Source of the DNA: Betaproteobacteria bacterium UBA6910
GTDB taxonomy: Bacteria; Pseudomonadota; Gammaproteobacteria; Burkholderiales; UBA6910
DNA length: 8,997 nucleotides
Direction: 5' to 3'
Assembly: GCA_002451065.1 (NCBI GenBank)
Contig: DKBC01000272.1
Span: forward strand, 9,955 to 18,951
Below are positions 1 through 8,679 of the stretch, in pieces (the first letter of the stretch is position 1; every line of letters begins with the position of its first letter). The notes below the pieces were generated by a model, which did not search any database, was not told the DNA's origin, and saw only the letters and a program-made list of their open reading frames with translations. Both the position numbers and the translations under genes were made by a program.

Positions 1-632
1 ACCAGACCCACCGGAAGCGCCTTCCGGACATCGATGCCGGCCTCGCGCATGCGCCGCGGCCATGGGCTGCTCCAGAAGGCGGCGCTTCCCACGGCATCCA
101 GCAGCACCCGGCATTGAACGCCGCGCCTCGCCGCCGCCATGAGCGCTTCGGCCACGTCGTCGGCAGTGCCGCCGGGGTTCCAGATGTAGAACTCCATCAG
201 GCAGAACTGCCGCGCCGCGTCGACGTCGGCGATGATGGCGCGCAGGATCGCCTCGGAATCGGTGAGAAGAGTGAGGGCATTGTGGGCCAGGGCCGGAAGG
301 CCCACGGTGCCATCTGCGAGGCGCCGGACAGGCTGCCACGCCATGGGCACTTCCGAGTTCGTGGCCGCTTCGCTGCGTACCAGCCGGTCGAGCCAGAGCA
401 GGGCCGGGTCCCGGAGTTTTTCGGCCCTGGCGCTCCGGGTCCGCCCCAGGGGCCGCTCGCCGAACAGCAGGTAGAGCACGGCGCCCGCGTAGGGCAGGAA
501 CGCCACCAGAATGAGCCAAGCCAGCGACACTCCGGGCGGGCGGCGCTTCATGATGACGCGCGCCGACAGACCCAGCGTGATGAGGACATGGGCCGCGGCG
601 GCGAGGGCGCTGATGAGGCCGACGCTGTTCAC
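1..632 (-). CDS. cls: Cardiolipin synthase, N-terminal part (runs off left edge)
   Basis: Likely makes cardiolipin at the inner membrane by transphosphatidylation between phospholipids (family knowledge). The window holds about 210 residues from a GTG start at 632 and the frame is open to base 1. Two hydrophobic segments lie at about residues 5-27 and 36-57, the second carrying the family-typical AWLILVAFLPYAGAVLYLLF-GE pattern of the PLDc_N domain. The start of the first phospholipase D domain follows, with the landmarks MEFYIW (146-151), a helix ending AAARRGVQCRVLLDAVGS (167-183) and a REAGIDV turn (196-202). The catalytic HKD motifs lie beyond the edge, so activity cannot be judged. GTG at 632 is chosen because it places the first membrane segment at the usual distance; no clear ribosome binding site precedes it, and the frame stays open further upstream, so a slightly longer protein is possible. 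It is transcribed divergently from the dioxygenase-like gene. Confidence 0.88.
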   Translation of the reverse strand, partial: MNSVGLISALAAAAHVLITLGLSARVIMKRRPPGVSLAWLILVAFLPYAGAVLYLLFGERPLGRTRSARAEKLRDPALLWLDRLVRSEAATNSEVPMAWQPVRRLADGTVGLPALAHNALTLLTDSEAILRAIIADVDAARQFCLMEFYIWNPGGTADDVAEALMAAARRGVQCRVLLDAVGSAAFWSSPWPRRMREAGIDVRKALPVGL

Positions 633-651
633 GATGGGGTGATGGGAGGAA

Positions 652-728
652 TCTGGGCCAAGGGCGAATTCTAGCGACGCGGGACGCGGGGCGCATCCGG
701 TGCCGTTCGGAAGCTGCCTTGGCCCAGA
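652..728. repeat. 12-bp perfect inverted repeat in divergent intergenic region
   Basis: The arms are TCTGGGCCAAGG at 652-663 and CCTTGGCCCAGA at 717-728, exact reverse complements 53 bp apart. A third partial copy of the half-site (TCTGGGC) lies at 741-747. The arms sit between the start of cls (632, leftward) and the start of the dioxygenase-like gene (779, rightward), so paired operator sites for a shared regulator are a reasonable guess. No regulator gene is in the window, and no convincing -35/-10 pair was found here. The repeat itself is certain; its function is inference. Confidence 0.5.
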
Positions 729-747
729 ACCAATTCGGATTCTGGGC
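722..747. promoter_or_regulatory. Palindrome upstream of dioxygenase-like gene, possible operator
   Basis: GCCCAGAA (722-729) and TTCTGGGC (740-747) form an 8-bp perfect inverted repeat around a 10-base centre, in which CC/GG could add two more pairs with one bulged base. It has no T-tract, so a terminator is unlikely. It ends 31 bp before the ATG at 779, where an operator or mRNA leader hairpin would fit. Its left arm overlaps the right arm of the 12-bp inverted repeat. Confidence 0.35.
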
Positions 748-778
748 GTCAATGATTCAGGACCTAGAGGACGCGCCC

Positions 779-1327
779 ATGATGACCCGCCGTTCGTTTC
801 TTGCATGTCTCGCGCTTTCGCCGCTGGCGGGCCGGGAAGCCTTGGCGGCCTGCCAGCCCACCCAGCGGGATCAGCTTGGCCCGTTTTATGTGCCGGACCA
901 GCCGTTCCAGAACGACCTCTGCGCTTCGGCCAAGGGTGATCGCCTGACCATTTCGGGACGGGTGCTGGGGATGCCGGACTGCCGCACGCTGCCGGGCGCG
1001 CTGGTGGAGGTCTGGCAAACCGATGCCAAGGGGGAATACACCCTGGTAACCGGCGCCATGCCGGACGCTGGTTGCCTGCTCCGGGCGAGTCTGAAGTGCG
1101 ACACCGAGGGACGCTACTCTTTCCGAACCATTCGCCCGGGAGTTTATCCCGGCCGCCCGGCCCACATTCACTACCGCGTAAGCGCGCCGGGCTATCGCAC
1201 CCTCGTTACGCAACTGTACTTCAAGGACGACCCGCACCTGCGCCGGCCGACAAGCCTCGCCATTGATCTGGTTCAGAGCGGAGAAGGTTCCGCCGGGACT
1301 TTTGACCTGATATTGGCGCCGGCATGA
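779..1327 (+). CDS. Exported intradiol ring-cleavage dioxygenase-like protein
   Basis: A member of the intradiol dioxygenase fold (catechol 1,2-/protocatechuate 3,4-dioxygenase superfamily), which uses Fe(III) to open catechol rings between the two hydroxyls. The 182-residue protein keeps the four expected iron ligands: Tyr87 (in WQTDAKGEY), Tyr123 and His129/His131 (in PGVYPGRPAHIHY), plus the conserved Arg126. It lacks the N-terminal helical domain of cytosolic catechol dioxygenases. The N-terminus has a Tat-like motif (TRRSFLA, 3-9), a short hydrophobic stretch and either a signal peptidase I site (ALA-A) or a lipobox (LAAC, Cys25), so export to the periplasm, possibly as a lipoprotein, is expected. 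The ATG at 779 is preceded by AGAGGA at 766-771; a TTG 60 bases earlier would put extra residues before the signal peptide. The substrate is unknown. It lies 43 bp upstream of the metal-efflux genes on the same strand and may share their transcript. Confidence 0.85.
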   Translation: MMTRRSFLACLALSPLAGREALAACQPTQRDQLGPFYVPDQPFQNDLCASAKGDRLTISGRVLGMPDCRTLPGALVEVWQTDAKGEYTLVTGAMPDAGCLLRASLKCDTEGRYSFRTIRPGVYPGRPAHIHYRVSAPGYRTLVTQLYFKDDPHLRRPTSLAIDLVQSGEGSAGTFDLILAPA

Positions 1328-1358
1328 GCCGCGGGTGGCCGGTCGCACGGTTCCGCTT

Positions 1359-1364
1359 TAGAAT
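1359..1364 (+). promoter_or_regulatory. Possible -10 element of the efflux operon
   Basis: TAGAAT lies 6 bp before the ATG of the CzcI-like gene, in a 43-bp gap that has no visible Shine-Dalgarno sequence. If used as a -10 box, transcription would begin at about the ATG itself, giving a leaderless message. No good -35 match is found at 16-18 bp spacing, so an activator would be needed. This is a weak call; readthrough from the dioxygenase-like gene is the simple alternative. Confidence 0.2.
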
Positions 1365-1370
1365 GTCGCG

Positions 1371-1733
1371 ATGAGCACGGGAGCGCTGAAGGCGGTGTCG
1401 GGCTGGCTGCTGGTGGTCTTTCTAGCCACGGTGTTGTCGCCCCATTTTCCCTGGGAGTCTGTCGCGCCCGACGCTCACCATGCGATCGCGGATGTGCAGG
1501 AGTCGGAGCTTCACGCCGCTTCGCATGGCACCAGCGTTCCTGGTCAGGATCACCACGACGAGCACGCCTGCGCCGGCCACCAGTTCGGCCACATGCCGCT
1601 CCACATGTTGCAGGTTCCGTTGCCACCTCTCTCCTGCACCGACGATCGCCATTTGCCGGTGTTCGCGTCTGCCGTTCCTTCCGGCGTTGCCGAAACGCCG
1701 TTGCGCCCGCCCCGCATCCAAGCCTTCGCGTAA
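1371..1733 (+). CDS. Small His-rich periplasmic protein, CzcI-like
   Basis: A 120-residue protein with an N-terminal hydrophobic segment (about 8-24, GWLLVVFLATVLSP) acting as signal peptide or anchor, followed by a soluble part with 12 histidines, clustered as HH (36-37), HHDEH (61-65) and H-x3-HMPLHM (70-79), and two cysteines (67, 89). Size, His-rich middle, Cys-containing second half, Pro/Arg-containing tail and position directly upstream of czcC all resemble CzcI, a small periplasmic protein linked to regulation of czc operons in Cupriavidus. Sequence identity to known CzcI seems low, so the role is argued mainly from composition and context: periplasmic metal binding, buffering or sensing. 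No ribosome binding site is evident before the ATG. A gap of 78 bp separates it from the next gene, unlike the tight packing downstream. Confidence 0.7.
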   Translation: MSTGALKAVSGWLLVVFLATVLSPHFPWESVAPDAHHAIADVQESELHAASHGTSVPGQDHHDEHACAGHQFGHMPLHMLQVPLPPLSCTDDRHLPVFASAVPSGVAETPLRPPRIQAFA

Positions 1734-1766
1734 TAGCGTTCCGGTCTTGTTCCTGTCCCCGGGCGG

Positions 1767-1789
1767 CCGGGCCTTGCCCGCTTGCCCGG
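1767..1789 (+). other. Small GC hairpin between the CzcI-like gene and czcC
   Basis: CCGGGC (1767-1772) can pair with GCCCGG (1784-1789) over an 11-base loop. The loop and right arm include a tandem repeat of CTTGCCCG (1773-1780 and 1781-1788). There is no T-tract, so it is not a standard terminator. It might lower expression or mark RNA processing between the small gene and the pump genes, but in such GC-rich DNA it may be chance. Confidence 0.2.
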
Positions 1790-1811
1790 ACATTGCAGCG
1801 AAGGAATTGCC

Positions 1812-3077
1812 ATGGAATTCGAATTTCCTTCCGGCGTGCCGTGGGCACACCGGATCACCCGCATCGGCGTCGGCACTCTTGTTTTCGCGACGGCAGCTGC
1901 CTGGATGGCGGCTGCCCAAGGCCAGGCGCTCACCGAGGCAGACGCGGTCCGTCTTGGTCTCGATCGCGGGAGTCTGCGCGACGTGCTGGTGGGCAGCACG
2001 GCGGCGGCCGAAGCGGAGGTCGCCGCGGCCGGGCTTTGGCCCAATCCAACCCTCAGTTACGAGCGCGACCGCGTGAACACGGACGCCGGCCGCAGCGTGG
2101 AGGAGAAGTGGATCCTTTCCCAGTCCGTCGATTTCTCGGGGCGGCGGAGCTTGCGCGCAGACGCGGCAGGCCAGCGCCTGGAAGCTGCCAGAGCCGGCGC
2201 CAGGGGGCGCGCGGTGGAGATGGTGGGCGAAGTGCGCCGAACGTTCTATGACAACCTGTTCCTGCAGAGGCGCATCAAGGCGTTCCAAGCCTGGCTCGAC
2301 CGGCTTTCCCAGGCCGAGACGGTGGTGTCCCGGCTCGCGCGCGCGGGTGAGTCATCGGGCTACGACCGCCGTCGCCTGTCCCGGGAGCGGGTGACCGCGG
2401 AAGCGCGGTTCGCCGCGGCCCAGGCGGAACTGGAGCGTGCCCGGGAGAAACTCGCCGCCATGATAGGACGGCCGCCCGGCCTGCCGCTGGAGGGCGATCT
2501 CCTGCCGCCGCCGCCTCTTCCGCTGCAGGATGTGCTGGCAAGACTGGAGCAGCAGCCTCAGATGCAGTCCCTCGCGGCCCATGCCGCGGCCCTGGAGATG
2601 GAGCGCGTTGCCGCCGAGCGGGGGTGGATTCCGGAGGTGACGCTCGGCGCCGGACCCAAACGGGTGAGCGAGCCGTTCGCGACCGACGACGGCATCGTGA
2701 TCGCCGTGTCGATTCCGCTCCCGGTATTCGACCACGGACAGGAGGCGTCCCGGCGGCTCGCCGCCGAAGCTCTCGCAGCCCGGGGGGAACTGGGCCTTGC
2801 CCGTGCCCGAAGCCGGGGAGAGGCACGCGGCCTGTGGCAGCAGACCCAACATCTGCGGGAGGCCGCCGTTCAGTTCCGTGCCCAATCCGTCGAGGCCTCC
2901 CACGAGCTGGCGCGGGTGGCCGAAGCCGCTTACCGCGCCGGGGAGGGTGGCGTCCTGGATCTGTTGGACGCCTACCGCACGCTGATGGAAGCGCAAGCTG
3001 AGGCGCTCGGCATGGAGCTCACCGCGCGGCTTTCGGGCATCGAGTTGGATCGGGTGATTGGAGAGATTCCCCAATGA
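1812..3077 (+). CDS. czcC: Outer-membrane efflux protein of metal RND system (CzcC family)
   Basis: TolC-like outer-membrane channel that would form the exit duct of the CzcCBA-type pump. The 421-residue protein has a signal peptide (about 1-39; hydrophobic GVGTLVFATAAAWMAAA, cut near GQA) and two outer-membrane-efflux repeats. Family landmarks are GLWPNPTLSYE (74-84), QSVDFSGRR (104-112), SIPLPVFDHGQ (300-310) and YRAGEGGVLDLLDAYRTL (374-391). Long Ala/Glu/Arg-rich helices between them match the periplasmic barrel. No lipobox Cys is present. ATG 1812 is chosen over an upstream in-frame TTG at 1782 because GAAGGA (1800-1805) is well spaced before it; the protein still carries a rather long, acidic n-region before the signal core. 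Its TGA overlaps the ATG of the adaptor gene (ATGA at 3074-3077), indicating translational coupling. Confidence 0.9.
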   Translation: MEFEFPSGVPWAHRITRIGVGTLVFATAAAWMAAAQGQALTEADAVRLGLDRGSLRDVLVGSTAAAEAEVAAAGLWPNPTLSYERDRVNTDAGRSVEEKWILSQSVDFSGRRSLRADAAGQRLEAARAGARGRAVEMVGEVRRTFYDNLFLQRRIKAFQAWLDRLSQAETVVSRLARAGESSGYDRRRLSRERVTAEARFAAAQAELERAREKLAAMIGRPPGLPLEGDLLPPPPLPLQDVLARLEQQPQMQSLAAHAAALEMERVAAERGWIPEVTLGAGPKRVSEPFATDDGIVIAVSIPLPVFDHGQEASRRLAAEALAARGELGLARARSRGEARGLWQQTQHLREAAVQFRAQSVEASHELARVAEAAYRAGEGGVLDLLDAYRTLMEAQAEALGMELTARLSGIELDRVIGEIPQ

Positions 3078-4687
3078 AAGCGACGACCGCGGCGACCGTT
3101 GCCCTGGTGGCGGCCCTGGCGGGAGGGGGCATCACCTGGAGCGTGACCAAGTGGATGGGGGAGCATGAACACGGACTGGCGGTGGAAGGAAGTCAGCCCC
3201 GCGCTGAAGACGCGCACCATGAGGAAATCCGCCAAGTCACCCATTTCGCCGACCGGACCGAACTCTATCTCGAGCATCCGCCCCTGGTGGCCGAAGAGAA
3301 AGCGGCATTCGTTTTCCACCTTACCCGTCTCGCTGACTTCAAGCCGGTGGGCGAGGGCCGGATAAGCCTCGTGCTGGGTGGCGGCGGTGCTCCGGAGGAG
3401 CGATTCGAGGCAGATGCTCCGGCCCAACCCGGGATTTTTCGGCTCACGGTGAGCCCGCGGCACCCCGGCGTGCGCCGGCTTGCGGTGCGCTGGGAGAACG
3501 CCGATAGCAAGGCGACCCACGAGCTGGGCGAGGTGCGAGTGTTTCCCGACGCGGCTTCGGAGCACGCCGCCCACGATCATCATGAAGCTGAGCACGCCCA
3601 TGACGAGGGAATCCTGCTGACCAAGGAGCGGCAGTGGGCCACCGACTTCGCGACCGTTCCGGCGGCCCGGCGGCCGGTGCGCGAACTGGTGCTGGCCACC
3701 GGCACCCTGCGAGCCCACAGCGACGGCGAGGCGGTGCTGCACTCGCCGGCGTCGGGGCATCTGCAGCCCGGCCCCCAGGGATTTCCCCGGGTTGGCATGA
3801 AGGTTCAGGAAGGACAGGTGCTGGCGCGGCTCGCGCCTCACCTGGGGAGCGACGCGGACTTGGCTTCTCTGGAGCTGAACCTGGCCAAGGCGCGCTTGGC
3901 GCTGGAGCGGGCACGCCAGGATCGGGAGCGTATGGAGTCCCTGTTCGGCCTCGAAGCCGTTCCCCAGAAGCGGCTGATCGCGGCGCGCAGCGAGGAGCAG
4001 GCTGCGCAGGCGGAATTGAGCGCGGCGGAGGCCCGGTTAGGACATTACCGGGAGAGCCCGGCCGCCCGCGGGCGGCGTGGCGGGCTTCCCATCGAGGCGC
4101 CGATTTCCGGCGTCGTCGCCGAAGTGATGGTGGTGCCAGGGGCGTTTCTCACCGAGGGGGCCCCGGTGCTCCACGTGGTGGACCCGAACCGCGTGTGGCT
4201 TGAGGCGCGCGTGCCGGAGAGCGAGCTCGGGCGCCTGGACCGCGCCACCGGAGGGTGGTTCAGGGTGGAAGGATTTGAAGAGACGTTCGACTTCACGGTC
4301 GGCAGGAACGCGCGGCTGGTCGCGGTGGGCGGCGTCGTGGACCGGGAATCGCGGACCGTCCCGGTGATCTTCGAGCTGACCGAACCGGAAAAGCGGCTGC
4401 GCATCGGGATGTCGGCCCGTGTCGGCATTGCGGTGGGCGCCACGGAGGAAGCGTTTGCGATTCCGGTTTCCGCGGTCGTCGACGAGGGCGGCCGCAGCGT
4501 GGTGTTCGTGCAGCTCACCGGGGAACGCTTCGCCCGCCGGGAAGTGCAGCTGGGCCCGAGGGACGGCGCATGGGTGGCCGTGCCCCAGGGCCTGCGCCAG
4601 GGCGAGCGCGTCGTGTCCCGTGGCGCATACCTGGTGAAACTCGCCGGCAGCGTGCCCGCGGTGGAAAGCCACGGCCACGCTCACTGA
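3074..4687 (+). CDS. czcB: RND periplasmic adaptor, CzcB family, with His-rich N-terminal domain
   Basis: Membrane-fusion protein linking the RND pump to the outer-membrane channel. The 537-residue protein begins with a signal/anchor segment (5-23), then an acidic linker with HEH (31-33) and HH (48-49). An extra beta-rich domain (about 55-158, HFADRTELYLEHPPLVAEEK onward) resembles the additional N-terminal domain seen in some metal RND adaptors. A His-rich hinge (163-177) has His at 164, 167, 169, 170, 174 and 176. The adaptor core follows: lipoyl/barrel-sandwich halves (about 217-255 and 338-368, EAPISGVVAEV), a coiled-coil hairpin rich in Ala/Glu/Arg (about 262-325), a beta-barrel (about 372-455) and a membrane-proximal domain (to about 525). 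The C-terminus ends HGHAH. The length is at the long end for the family because of the extra domain. GGAGAG (3060-3065) lies 8 bp before the ATG. The His clusters suggest metal capture and hand-over in the periplasm (inference). Confidence 0.92.
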   Translation: MKATTAATVALVAALAGGGITWSVTKWMGEHEHGLAVEGSQPRAEDAHHEEIRQVTHFADRTELYLEHPPLVAEEKAAFVFHLTRLADFKPVGEGRISLVLGGGGAPEERFEADAPAQPGIFRLTVSPRHPGVRRLAVRWENADSKATHELGEVRVFPDAASEHAAHDHHEAEHAHDEGILLTKERQWATDFATVPAARRPVRELVLATGTLRAHSDGEAVLHSPASGHLQPGPQGFPRVGMKVQEGQVLARLAPHLGSDADLASLELNLAKARLALERARQDRERMESLFGLEAVPQKRLIAARSEEQAAQAELSAAEARLGHYRESPAARGRRGGLPIEAPISGVVAEVMVVPGAFLTEGAPVLHVVDPNRVWLEARVPESELGRLDRATGGWFRVEGFEETFDFTVGRNARLVAVGGVVDRESRTVPVIFELTEPEKRLRIGMSARVGIAVGATEEAFAIPVSAVVDEGGRSVVFVQLTGERFARREVQLGPRDGAWVAVPQGLRQGERVVSRGAYLVKLAGSVPAVESHGHAH

Positions 4688-4699
4688 GCCGGGCACCCC

Positions 4700-7837
<3,138 letters not shown>

Positions 7838-7886
7838 TCGCTTCGCGCCGTCGGGCGGGATGGTCCGCATCGCGGCCCAAAAAGAA

Positions 7887-7913
7887 AAACCCCCGGGTGA
7901 GCCCCGGGGGTTT
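7887..7913. terminator. Bidirectional intrinsic terminator between convergent genes
   Basis: An 11-bp perfect stem, AAACCCCCGGG (7887-7897) with CCCGGGGGTTT (7903-7913), closes a 5-base loop. On the minus strand it is followed by TTTTTCTTTTT (from the A-tract at 7879-7889), giving a strong terminator for the phasin gene that ends at 7940. On the plus strand the tail is only TTTCTAG, so it ends the efflux operon less strongly. Confidence 0.88.
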
Positions 7914-7939
7914 CTAGTCGAAGCCTGACTCAGGGTGCC

Positions 7940-8488
7940 TTAGGCAGCCTTGGACTTCTTCTGGGCCTGCACCGCCTTGGAAGTGATGGCGGTCACGTTG
8001 GCCTCGGTCAGATCCGCATACTGCTTCGCGGCCTTGGTCATGGTGTCGTAGGCCGAGGAAGCAGCGGCCATCGCCGACTTCATCGCCGCGACCGCGGCGT
8101 CCGCGCCCACGCCGGTGGGGGCGGTCTTGGCAAACTGCTCGAAGGTGCCGACGAAGGTCTTGTTCACCTCGGTGACGCGCTCTTCGGCGACTTGCGTCAG
8201 CTCGGCTTGGGTCTGCGCCGCGATTTCGTACACGGCGCGGGAGTAAGCAACGGCCTTCTCGAAGCTGGGCGCGACCAGCTCGGACTGCAGGCCCATCCAG
8301 CCCTGCGCGTCTTTCACGTTCGCCAGGATCTTGGCGTTCTTGGCGGCGTCGGCCACGGCGGCCTTGGCAACGGTCAATTGAACGTCTGCCAGGCGCTCGG
8401 CCCCATCCAGAAGGATGTTGGCGACGCTAACGGCGGACTCGACGTTGGACTTGTTGAGGGCAACCAGTTTCTCGGGTGCGGTAACCAT
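7940..8488 (-). CDS. phaP: Phasin family PHA-granule protein
   Basis: Coats polyhydroxyalkanoate granules in the cytoplasm and limits their size and number. The 182-residue protein fits the proteobacterial phasin family (Phasin_2 type): nearly all-helical, very rich in Ala with heptad-like spacing. It has the typical SVANILLDGAERLADVQLTV helix (about 21-40), a VKDAQGWMGLQSELVAPSFEKAVAYSRAVYEIA core (58-90) and a Gly/Pro break (124-128) before a second Ala-rich half. The tail is AQKKSKAA. ATG 8488 is well supported by AGGAG (complement of 8496-8500) 7 bp upstream, and the phasin homology begins there; the frame stays open further upstream but those residues are antisense to the next gene. It has its own promoter and terminator, so it is probably a single-gene transcript. 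Its presence implies a PHA-storing host; no PHA synthase gene is in the window. Confidence 0.92.
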   Translation of the reverse strand: MVTAPEKLVALNKSNVESAVSVANILLDGAERLADVQLTVAKAAVADAAKNAKILANVKDAQGWMGLQSELVAPSFEKAVAYSRAVYEIAAQTQAELTQVAEERVTEVNKTFVGTFEQFAKTAPTGVGADAAVAAMKSAMAAASSAYDTMTKAAKQYADLTEANVTAITSKAVQAQKKSKAA

Positions 8489-8553
8489 ATCTAATCTCCT
8501 ATTGGTCAAAAGTGGAACGTTTGCGAAAGCTCTTGGGCAGCCCCTTGCGGGTG

Positions 8554-8572
8554 TTTTGCTGCGCTGCACAAT
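8554..8572 (-). promoter_or_regulatory. Putative PhaR operator overlapping the phasin transcription start
   Basis: On the minus strand this reads ATTGTGCAGCGCAGCAAAA. It covers the predicted start point (about 8570) and shares the ATTG-TGCAG-GCA-AAAA pattern with the element at 8609-8628. PhaR repressors bind TGC/GCA-rich sites in phasin promoters when no granules are present. The similarity of the two elements is visible; PhaR binding is inferred. Confidence 0.45.
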
Positions 8573-8576
8573 GCGT

Positions 8577-8604
8577 ATTCTAGGGCGGGGCAACAGAATG
8601 TCAA
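8577..8604 (-). promoter_or_regulatory. Sigma70 promoter of the phasin gene
   Basis: Reading leftward, -35 TTGACA (8604-8599) is a perfect consensus, followed by a 16-bp spacer and -10 TAGAAT (8582-8577), one mismatch from consensus. The predicted start at about 8570 leaves an untranslated leader of about 80 bases. The strength fits phasin being among the most abundant proteins in PHA-storing cells. Confidence 0.8.
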
Positions 8605-8608
8605 GAAG

Positions 8609-8628
8609 TTTTTTTGCACTGCACCAAT
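8609..8628 (-). promoter_or_regulatory. Putative second PhaR operator just upstream of the -35 box
   Basis: On the minus strand this reads ATTGGTGCAGTGCAAAAAAA, ending 4 bp before the -35 box. It repeats the pattern of the element at the start point, with centres about 55 bp apart. As I recall, PhaR covers both the start point and the region just upstream of -35 in the Cupriavidus phaP1 promoter, and this arrangement is the same. Confidence 0.42.
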
Positions 8629-8679
8629 CCAAGGCCGAGGACTCCCGGCAATTCTTAAGCATATCAACCAGATAAAATA

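Noticed and set aside
114..674. Plus-strand open frame of 186 codons in the cls region
   Set aside because: The minus strand encodes a convincing cardiolipin synthase N-terminus with membrane segments; the plus frame has only low-complexity Arg/Gly/Pro-rich sequence.
719..778. TTG start for the dioxygenase-like protein 60 bases upstream
   Set aside because: It would begin inside the palindromic region and place 20 residues before a clean Tat-type signal peptide; the ATG at 779 has AGAGGA at proper spacing.
1782..1811. TTG start for czcC 30 bases upstream
   Set aside because: The ATG at 1812 is preceded by GAAGGA at good spacing, and the extra ten residues add nothing to the signal peptide.
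1422..2288. Open frame of 288 codons on the minus strand opposite the CzcI-like gene and czcC
   Set aside because: It lies antisense to two well-supported genes, shows no recognisable domain, and long shadow frames are expected at this GC content.
2972..3841. Open frame of 289 codons on the minus strand opposite czcB
   Set aside because: Antisense to a clear adaptor gene, with no family features in the translation.
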